Shown in pieces: positions 56,502 to 64,000 of a stretch of DNA of 64,000 bases (positions are counted from its first letter, which is position 1; each line of letters starts with the position of its first letter). This DNA is from Batkoa obscura. Lineage: Eukaryota > Entomophthoromycota > Entomophthoromycetes > Entomophthorales > Batkoaceae. The position numbers and the translations under genes were made by a program. The stretch lies in NCBI GenBank assembly GCA_030770535.1, contig JASVEC010000014.1:620001-684000 (forward strand), given 5' to 3'. Below the pieces are notes generated by a model. The model had not been told where the DNA came from. It was given only the letters and a program-made list of their open reading frames with translations, and did no database searches.

Positions 56502-56604
56502 AAATGGGGTTGTTTTTTAGTTTCATTATTTTTCCATTTTTTAAGCGCTATTTGAGTGCAAAGATTGTAGTAAATTCTTAAACACAAAAACACATCCCCA
56601 AATA
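56502..56604 (-). mobile_element. MITE-A copy
   Basis: Left end AAATGGGGTTGTTTTTTAG, core TTTAAGCGCTATTTGAGTGC, right end ACACATCCCCAAATA. Confidence 0.8.
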
Positions 56605-56674
56605 ATTCGAGTTTATTTTTAGATTATTTTTTATAAACTGAATTCAAAAAGAGTAAAAACTAAATAGATGATGT

Positions 56675-56776
56675 AATAATATATTTTTGTATTTAAGAGT
56701 TTTACTAACAATCTTTCCACTCAAATAGTGATTAAAAGATGAAAAAGCTGATAAAGCTAAAAAAAACCCATGTGTG
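56675..56776 (+). mobile_element. MITE-A copy, ends decayed
   Basis: The interior (TTTTTGTATTTAAGAGTTTT, CTTTCCACTCAAATAGTGAT) is clear; terminal repeats are lost. It lies about 70 bp after an inverted copy. Confidence 0.65.
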
Positions 56777-57196
56777 TAACTAGAGACTTATTACTGGGTT
56801 ACTAGATAGATGTTTTTTTAATAATAGCATAAATTTTCAAAAGTTAAAATAAATAAAATAGAACTATTTTGAAACTTTAAAAAACATATGGTTTAAATAA
56901 ATTGTTTAAATTTGTATTTATTTACACCAATTTTAGCTAAATATATTCCCAGATATGTTAAAATTAGATACGATTAGTAGAGATGGCAATGTAAGTAAGT
57001 TTAGTGATAAATATAGTTTACTCCATTCTACTATTTTCACAGTAAAAAAGTTTGTCCAAATCCTCTTTTTTATTTGCAACTTTTATAAACTACAATCACT
57101 GCAAAATTACTGAATAAACCTACTAGGGTGTTAATTCAAGAACAACGATTTTATATAAATTAAAATTAATTTAATGATTATATTCAAACAATCTTG
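56777..57196. other. upstream region of the 585-aa gene
   Basis: No gene or RNA seen. No clear TATA box could be assigned. Confidence 0.4.
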
Positions 57197-58954
57197 ATGA
57201 GCAAAAAAAGAACAATAGATGTACAAAAATCTTATAGACACTATGCGGCTGAAAAACTGGATGAGATTGAACTGAAAATAAGCCATATATTTGAACAGAT
57301 AAGTGAAAGAACGATAAGTGAAAAAGAATTAATCTTATTGTCAAATTACATAAAGTGGATTGGGTTTATTACAAAAAAATACCACTGTATATTAGAAAAG
57401 AGAGAAAAAATAGTGTATAGGAAAAATGGAAAAGAAAAATATAAACAAATTGAAAATACGTTCTTTGATGGCGTTAATAAAGGGACAGAAGTTTTTATCA
57501 AACTAAATCAACCATTCTTAGAACACCTTTACTTATCTTTTGGAGCCAATAAAAACTTATTAAACGAGCTAAACCTATCAGTGGTCATTATGTGCGGCCT
57601 AAAACCTTCTCAGCTATTTCATTGCTTCGCTAATGTTTACTGTAGTAAAATGGATCCCAACTCATTATGGTTATCAAGAGAAAACTTACTATATATACTT
57701 CGGAGTAAGAAAAACAATCTTTTAAAAGTGATGCTGTTTCAAGCGCTTATTAAACTAATTAAGTTCGAATCTGAGGAAACTGCTAACTTATTTCGATTTG
57801 AGCATATTAATTTTGAGATAGCTTTGAAAGAATGCTTTGATTACCCCTGTATTGAAAACATAACTGCAATAGTAATGTACATTAGCGAACTATATTTTTC
57901 TAGGCAACTAACGACAGCACATATATATATACAATCCTTAATCCATATCAAAGATGCTATTATGGAATTGGAATACCGTACCCCATACCTATCAAAAGAA
58001 ATGCTGGAATGGAAAGAGAGATTATGGGAAATGATTGAATTTTATCATCTTTTTTTAGGGAACCCAGAGAAGACTTCGTTACTTGGCAGGGAAATAGAAT
58101 TCAATCATGTTAAATCAAAAATCATATGTGCTCCTACTTTGCCCAGGTTATCTAATGAGCAAGTTTTATTAATTTCGTCAAAAGATGCTTTATTAAGCTT
58201 TGAATCCAAAGAAGATATATTAAGAAGGGAAATCAATAGTGAGCATTATTATTATTCATTAGCTACATGGGTTGAAATGGAAACACTAAGGGTAACTAGA
58301 AAACAAGTTTTGTGTTTAAAGTCAGGGAATAAAATCAAATATGATCTTAAATTTCATGATAACATGGTGAAACTTACTGAATTGATGGAGCAAATAAACA
58401 TTATTATTAAAAACACACCATCCGAGTATAAAAAATATGCTTTAATTACGAAAAAACAGGCTTATTATATGCTAAATCATGGTAAGAAAATATCAGATAG
58501 ATGTTATTCCTTTGGGTCTTACGCCTATAGTATCATTATTGAATGCAGGCTACTTATTATGGATCCTTTGTCTTGGAATATTACCCAACCTCATAAGCTT
58601 ACATCTCTTTATTCCTGGGATATTGCCCTTCTTGCCGCAAATGAAGTTTGGGATTATTTGGACAGAGCAATAGAAATGAATTTCAAAACAAAAGATGTTG
58701 TTTATCCTAGAATGAACAATTGTATATGCTTCCGTGCACTTATCAATTTTTCACTTAATGTATTAGCTAATGATGTTCCTTTAGAAACAAAATGGGTGTT
58801 CTATAAAAGATTGAACGAGCTCTTGCATTGGTTGAAGTACTGCACTACATCCGAGTATGGATTCCCCGATTCTTCAACCTTTTTGAATTTCATTGTAAAT
58901 AGTATTCCATCATACAATTTTTCAAATCAATTCTCATTTTCAGACTATTTATAA
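57197..58954 (+). CDS. protein of unknown function (585 aa)
   Basis: The frame opens two codons after a TTG at 57194, and the ATG at 57197 is the likely start. The protein is helical in character, with no signal peptide or clear membrane segment and no metal-binding cluster. Segments such as DPNSLWLSRENLLYILR, HYYYSLATWVEMETLRVTRK and FGSYAYSIIIECRLL recall the helical regulatory region that follows fungal zinc clusters, but the DNA-binding motif itself is absent and I do not rely on this. Sequence and codon use look those of a real gene: long, uninterrupted, mixed composition. No intron is needed. It faces fibrillarin tail-to-tail with a 780-bp gap. Confidence 0.75.
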   Translation: MSKKRTIDVQKSYRHYAAEKLDEIELKISHIFEQISERTISEKELILLSNYIKWIGFITKKYHCILEKREKIVYRKNGKEKYKQIENTFFDGVNKGTEVFIKLNQPFLEHLYLSFGANKNLLNELNLSVVIMCGLKPSQLFHCFANVYCSKMDPNSLWLSRENLLYILRSKKNNLLKVMLFQALIKLIKFESEETANLFRFEHINFEIALKECFDYPCIENITAIVMYISELYFSRQLTTAHIYIQSLIHIKDAIMELEYRTPYLSKEMLEWKERLWEMIEFYHLFLGNPEKTSLLGREIEFNHVKSKIICAPTLPRLSNEQVLLISSKDALLSFESKEDILRREINSEHYYYSLATWVEMETLRVTRKQVLCLKSGNKIKYDLKFHDNMVKLTELMEQINIIIKNTPSEYKKYALITKKQAYYMLNHGKKISDRCYSFGSYAYSIIIECRLLIMDPLSWNITQPHKLTSLYSWDIALLAANEVWDYLDRAIEMNFKTKDVVYPRMNNCICFRALINFSLNVLANDVPLETKWVFYKRLNELLHWLKYCTTSEYGFPDSSTFLNFIVNSIPSYNFSNQFSFSDYL

Positions 58955-59734
58955 CTTGGTTGTAATTAAAAATTCAATCAATTATCGAAACTGATAGAAT
59001 ATTATTATTATTTAAATCTAAAATTGTACATACCTAAATTCGCAACCTTCAAAACATCTTTTTGAAATTCGATACAATTAATGCAAAATTGTCTTTGGTA
59101 TAATTATATCCAACTTTTTCTTGAATATTTCTCATTTTATTATAGAGGACTTTAATCAAACTCTTAGCTTATGTGTTGATATGTTATACTTTAAATCTAG
59201 GTGATAATTTTTATTATCTTAAAGTATAATATTGTTACATTAGTTATCCAATAACAATACATTTACTCTTTTGAAGTAATGAAACCATCAAGAATGACTA
59301 TTGTTTGAAATACTGTTTAACTTTTAATACATTGTAAAATACTGGCATCTTGTGTTCAAGTAGAATCAAAATCATTAAATTAGTTTGAATAAATACAAGT
59401 ATAACTCTTTTAATATTTAGTCATTCTAAAATCCATCTCCGAATACTCTTCAATTCATGGTTTAATAATTATAATCAAAAGGTTTAGTTTATGAATTTTA
59501 ATTTATTTATCTATAATTGTATTTAAGTGCAATAGTTAACCAAAAAAACATTATTCTAATTCTAAAATTGGATGAGTTAAACTTCTGGTTAATATAGCAA
59601 ATACAAGGTTTCAAATAAAAAAGGACTGGATAATGACTGATTAAGCTAGCTCATCATACTTTTATCCTTTTATGCTTTGGGAGAAGGCCTATGAAACAAA
59701 TATTAATAAAAAACATAATGATTTTATTACTATA
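58955..59734. other. intergenic between convergent genes
   Basis: 3' flanks of the 585-aa gene and fibrillarin. Nothing recognised. Confidence 0.45.
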
Positions 59735-60922
59735 TTACCTGTAAACACCAACAACTAAGGCATGATCACGCTCATATGGTTCAAGAGTAAGTTGTTCTTG
59801 TGGTTTGATCTTTTCTTGTTGCATTTTTTTAACTTCACTTGCAAATACTTTAGCAGCATCAACAGTAGAATCAATACAATTAGCCTAAGAATATAAATAT
59901 AATGATTTTAAACATATTGAACTAAATACCTTAATAGAGATGACAATGTGACCTTCGTTCTTTAAGAAATGATGGGCATTAAGAGCAATAATACGAGCTT
60001 GATCAGGTTGGGCAACATCAGCAAATACTACATCAACCATACCGACTAACATACGATATTTATGAGGGTGACGGGCATCTTCAATGATAGGGATGACATT
60101 TGTACGTTTTTTGGCGACATTGATAAGATCACGTCCGGAACGGTGGGAGAATTCAACAGCATATACAACGCCTTCTGGACCAACGATATCAGCAACATGG
60201 GAAACAGTAGTACCAGAAGAACCACCTAAGTATAAAACTTTCTTTCCTGGTGCAATGTGGATATTATCGATACCACCTAAAATACCAGCAGCTAATTTTG
60301 AACGGAAAGGATTCCATACACGATACTCAGTTTTAGTACCATCTGCTGCCTAAAATAGTTAGTTTCAAATACATTCTATTATCTAAGCAAACTTACTTCA
60401 ACTGAAATACGTTTTTCACCATAGGTACTTTCGCCAGGAACAAGATTTTTAGTAACTAAGAGATCTTCTTTTCCTCTAGCAACAAAAACACCTAATCTTG
60501 TTAACATTTTATTACCATACTTACAAATAATAGTTTACCTTCATGACGATGGGGCTCTACAATAACTTTAGCCCCACCTCTAGCTCCAGCACCTCCTCCA
60601 CGGCCTCCTCTGCCGCCACGGCCACCTCTATCTCCTCCTCTTCCACGAGGAGCTCCACGGCCCCCTCCACGGCCTCCACCAAAGCTTCCTCCACGGCCTC
60701 CTCCTCTACCTCCACCAAAACCGCCACGGCCTCCTCCTCTGCCACCACGGTCTCCACCAAAACCACCACGGCCTCCTCCGCGGCCTCCTCCTCTGCCACC
60801 ACGGTCTCCACCAAAGCCGCCACGGCCTCCTCCTCTACCTCCTCCTCCTCTGCCACCACGATCACCTTTTCAAATTAATAATATTCGAATAAAAATAATA
60901 AATGAAACATACCGAAACCCAT
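59735..60922 (-). CDS. NOP1: fibrillarin, rRNA 2'-O-methyltransferase
   Basis: Five exons on the minus strand: 60913-60922, 60539-60865, 60397-60491, 59930-60349 and 59735-59884, with introns of 47, 47, 47 and 45 bp, all GT-AG. The product is 333 aa. A Gly/Arg-rich GAR domain (about 4-101) is followed by [30 protein letters not shown] and the SAM-binding motif [15 protein letters not shown] (about 181-195). The [31 protein letters not shown] and [13 protein letters not shown] blocks come next, ending [14 protein letters not shown]. It is the catalytic subunit of box C/D snoRNPs in the nucleolus. First exon encodes only MGF plus one base. The introns are too short to hold snoRNAs. Confidence 0.97.
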
Positions 60923-61867
60923 TTTTTAGTAGTATATAATAAAGGTAAAAAAGTTAAAGAAGAACTTAATGATTAAATCTATATTCAAAGTATTTCAGAA
61001 GAGCTTATATGTACTCTTTGCTTTTTTATCAAATAGATTTAAAGATAACAATATACTTTTTTTAATTTTTTATTTCTAGTTCTTCGATTTTTCATTCGAA
61101 TTTTATTCATAAGTTTTGACCCAATCCCTGCCAAAGTATTTTGATATTGACTAATCAAATTCGACATTAATTTATTCTTTGGACCAGTTGGATATATGGG
61201 ATTTTATTCGAATTTTTAAATTAGAAAAGTGGTAAATATTATAAATTTGTATTATTTGATAATGTAAGTGTTTTAACTGTTTTAATTTCACTAATATCCT
61301 TGAGCTTTATATAACAATAATTTAATATTGTTATTAAGAATTTTAATAAAAATAAAAGGTTATATATAAATGATTGTAAAACAGTTATTTATAGCTTAAT
61401 CTTTTTTTATAAGGCACTGTAACTTGAGTTATATACTTAATAACTCGAACATTATATTTATAAATTATTCAACTTTATTAAAAACTCATTAAATCACACA
61501 ATAAATTGATACAATCGTTAAGCTAAAATTAAATATACTATTAAGTAATATAAACAAGCATGATTTCTAAAAAATTAGTAAAGACAGTTTTTCTAAAATA
61601 TCACGAATATTCCTTTAATTTCACCTTTTTAGAATCCATATAATAAAAAGATGTGTTTATTTTTTATCTACAGACTAATGCAAAATATTAAATATTGATA
61701 TAGCTAAAACTTTGAAAAACTAACATTTAAACAAGTACAAGATGTCTACGCTTTATATTGGCAAAGAAAGCAAAAATACTTATGAAATACAAATATAATT
61801 TAAAATAACCTATAATTTTCTTTTAAAAATTTTTTATCACAATAACAATAAAAAGTAATATTGTTAA
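60923..61867. other. upstream of fibrillarin, no gene seen
   Basis: AT-rich spacer holding the fibrillarin promoter. No TATA box is obvious within 100 bp, as is common for nucleolar housekeeping genes. Confidence 0.45.
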
Positions 61868-61973
61868 TATTTGGGGCTGTGTTTTTGTGTTTAAGAATTT
61901 TACTAACAAATTTTCCGTTCAAATAGCACTTAAAATGGAGGAAGTAATGAAATCAAAAAAACATCCCCATATT
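61868..61973 (+). mobile_element. MITE-A copy, well kept
   Basis: From ATTTGGGGCTGTG to ACATCCCCATATT; core TTTTCCGTTCAAATAGCACT. Confidence 0.83.
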
Positions 61974-62097
61974 ATACCTGCTTTTATAAAGTGATGTATA
62001 CTGGTTTAATTTAATTATATTATAATTTTTAATTATGTATAACAAATAAATTTTAATGAATAATGTTTTAGTTTAATTTTTATTATAATTAATGTAT

Positions 62098-62154
62098 ATT
62101 TTATTTTTATTTTTATTTTTATTTTTATTTTTATTTTTATTTTTATTTTTTTTT
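62098..62154. repeat. (TTTTTA)n microsatellite
   Basis: About nine head-to-tail TTTTTA units ending in a T-run. Confidence 0.9.
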
Positions 62155-62660
62155 CACTTTTTTATTTTTATTTTATATATTAGGATATTTAAATACAAAA
62201 TTCAGATTTTTCAAAAGTTTAAAAAAAGTTGTCCTAAATTATTTTGCTTCAATTTTAATAATTTAATAGTTTTATTATTACTAGTATAAAAATTAAAATT
62301 AGTAAAAAACAGACTATTTTAAACTATATTTTTTAACATTATTATTTTTCATTAAAATCATACTGCTTTGAAAATATTTATAAAAACTTTAAGTATTTTG
62401 CATTTATATTATTTAAAAAACAGCCTATATTTTAAGTTTTTGAATTATTTAATATATAGATATATAAATATAAATATGAATATAAATATAAATATATTTT
62501 AAATTTTAAGTAATTATTAAAATATTATTAGAAACAATAATAGGCAATAATAAGTGTAATAATAAGATAAAAAACTATTTATAAAAACAACAGTTTGGAA
62601 ATATCAGATTAAATGATTAAAACAAAAATTAAGCATATTTGTTAAAAAATTTAAAAAAGC
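62155..62660. other. intergenic, no gene seen
   Basis: Low-complexity AT-rich sequence with an ATAAAT-rich run near 62455-62500. Confidence 0.5.
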
Positions 62661-62767
62661 AATTGGGGATGTATTTTTGTGTTTAATAATTTTACTAACA
62701 AATTTTCTACTCAAATAGCACTTAAAAGTAGAAAAAATAATGAAGTCAAAAAAAACACTCTCAATTG
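62661..62767 (+). mobile_element. MITE-A copy, well kept
   Basis: From AATTGGGGATGT to ACACTCTCAATTG; core TTTTCTACTCAAATAGCACT. Confidence 0.83.
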
Positions 62768-63338
62768 ATAAATAGTTTATTTTTTTATAAAAAAATAGAA
62801 ACTTTTTTAAAGCAGTTTATAATAATAAATTTTAGTTAATTTGAAATTAATTACTTGACTATCTATTTAAAAAGATATTAACAATAGTTTAAATAATCCA
62901 GTTTATTTATCATGTTTTTTGATAATTAATACTTATCTTAATAAAATAAGATTTTTATTTAATGATTATCAAAAAACATTAACTAATAAGTTTTAACTTA
63001 ATTTATATCAATTGAAATATAAAACTTTATAAGTCAATATTAACATTGGGAAAAATTTGAAACTTTCAATGAAATTCATAAAATTAAAAGTTTTTATTTA
63101 ATTTTAAGCTTTTCAAGTTTAATTAATTATACATTAAGGACTTAAATTTAAAATTTGTATTAATTTTTAATTAAATTCTGAAACCAACTTGGACATTCCC
63201 ACTTATTGTTATTATTTCTAGTTTAGTAATTTTAAAATTTAGATTACAAGAATCAAACGATTTAATAAAGTTATTAGTTTGGATATGGAAATGCAGTATA
63301 TTATAATTTATATATTAACATAGTAGATATTCTGAGTA
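62768..63338 (+). mobile_element. region of family-B repeat, copy 3
   Basis: The terminal part (about 63040-63190) matches copies 1 and 2, with ATTATACATTAAGGACTTAA and CCAACTTGGACATTCCCAC. An inverted pair (ATGTTTTTTGATAATTA near 62911 and its mirror near 62962) lies upstream and may belong to it. No coding capacity. Confidence 0.5.
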
Positions 63339-63445
63339 TGATATTTATAAAAATTTTATTTAAGAATTTACTAACAATCTTTTCACTCAAATAGCGCTTA
63401 AAAGATAGAAAAGTGATGAAACTAAAAAAAACACTCTCATATATA
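63339..63445 (+). mobile_element. MITE-A copy, left half of palindromic pair
   Basis: The core CTTTTCACTCAAATAGCGCT and the following AAAAGATAGAAAAGTGATGA match the mirror copy that follows. The outer G-run is decayed. The pair forms a near-perfect ~200-bp palindrome centred at about 63446. Confidence 0.8.
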
Positions 63446-63549
63446 TAAGAACCTTTTTTTTGGTTTCATCACTTTTCTATCTTTTAAGCGCTATTTGAGT
63501 GAAAAGATTGTTAGTAAATTCTTAAATCAAAAAGTACATCCCCATATAC
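63446..63549 (-). mobile_element. MITE-A copy, right half of palindromic pair
   Basis: Mirror of the previous copy with the same derived bases (CTATCTTTTAAGCGCTATTT, GAGTGAAAAGATTGTTAG). The outer end ACATCCCCATATAC is intact. Confidence 0.8.
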
Positions 63550-64000
63550 TATCGTATGAGTTTTACCATAAAATTATATAATTTTGAGCAAATATAACAC
63601 AGTAAGGGCAGATTGGGATAGTCCATAATTGTCACTGTAATTTTTTTGTTTTTAACCAAAAAGTATATTACTGTTTCAACTAATAACGTATTTTTAAAAC
63701 TAAAATTAAATAAATTTATAACAAGATCTATATGAGGGATAACAGTGAGTTTATTTTCGAAAAATAATAGAGAAGGGAGGTTAATTAAAAGGTCATCGTA
63801 TATAATTTAGTTATTGCTACAAATCCGAGAGCTAAAAAATATTTGATAATAACCTTATAATATTTAAAAAAAGAATAGAATTTAGTTTTACATTTTAAAG
63901 CATTAAGGTTTCATGGTATCATTTATTAATTTAAAAATAAATTATTCTTACACTGTTTGTTAGACTATTTAAGCTATATTTTCGAAATAAAATTATCAAA
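63550..64000. other. intergenic to window end
   Basis: No gene or repeat recognised. Confidence 0.45.

Noticed and set aside
57194-57196. TTG as start of the 586-codon frame
   Set aside because: An ATG follows immediately at 57197 and is the normal nuclear start codon.
59690-59745. Possible extra intron at the fibrillarin stop (donor-like AGGTAATA)
   Set aside because: The protein already ends with the family-typical VVGVYR followed by TAA; nothing further is expected.
60543-60878. Ser/Thr/Ala-rich plus-strand frame and an Ala/Glu/Val-rich minus-strand frame over the same stretch
   Set aside because: Both are off-frame readings of the fibrillarin Gly/Arg repeat codons; the spliced minus-strand fibrillarin frame explains the sequence.
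62092-62289. 65-codon Phe/Leu-rich frame
   Set aside because: Opens within the TTTTTA microsatellite and has no coding character.
5505-63549. Regular short repeats as a CRISPR array
   Set aside because: Copies are ~105 bp, dispersed kilobases apart, in both orientations, with TA targets, in a fungal genome.

Overview
This window looks like nuclear DNA of a strongly AT-rich fungus. The fungal signs are two Zn2Cys6 transcription factors, a fungal-type secreted tyrosinase, a proteinase K-like subtilisin, a GRAM/VASt sterol-transfer protein, a DH-BAR-SH3 Rho exchange factor, and spliceosomal introns of only 45-57 bp, one with a perfect TACTAAC branch site. The exact lineage cannot be fixed from the sequence. 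An early-diverging, Entomophthoromycotina-like fungus would fit but is only a guess.

Layout. 1-5 kb: a secreted beta-propeller/amidohydrolase fusion of 1127 aa. 5-19 kb: a gene-poor stretch with a subtilisin, a tyrosinase, two identical tRNA-Ser(AGA) genes, and a pair of ~320-bp inverted repeats around the first tRNA. 19-23 kb: a tail-to-tail pair, the GRAM/VASt sterol-transfer gene and a Zn2Cys6 regulator. 25-45.2 kb: eight DJ-1/PfpI-family genes in two classes. Three on the plus strand are probably cytosolic, with a 7-codon first exon and a 50-56 bp intron; the middle one is damaged. Five carry signal peptides. A small Zn2Cys6 regulator and two tRNA-Gly(GCC) genes, plus a decayed tRNA-Gly, lie in or beside this cluster. 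46.7-53.5 kb: an eight-exon DH-BAR-SH3 exchange factor of 2126 aa. 55.2-56.3 kb: a decayed tyrosinase copy. 57.2-59 kb: a 585-aa protein I do not recognise. 59.7-60.9 kb: fibrillarin in five exons. The rest is intergenic.

A short non-autonomous DNA element of about 105 bp (here MITE-A, ends TATGGGGATGT and ACATCCCCATA or close variants) occurs about 34 times, always outside functional coding sequence. A longer element (family B) shares its outermost bases. One MITE-A copy sits inside an otherwise identical duplicated promoter, giving a natural filled/empty site comparison.

The most unusual part is the DJ-1/PfpI cluster. Four of its five secreted members share one promoter plus signal-peptide cassette although their mature domains differ. 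The cytosolic copies show sharp patches of near identity that look like gene conversion. Three secreted members have a tRNA-Gly or its relic downstream on the same strand, suggesting that gene and tRNA were duplicated as one unit. Protein functions are assigned from motifs read by eye; no database search was run.
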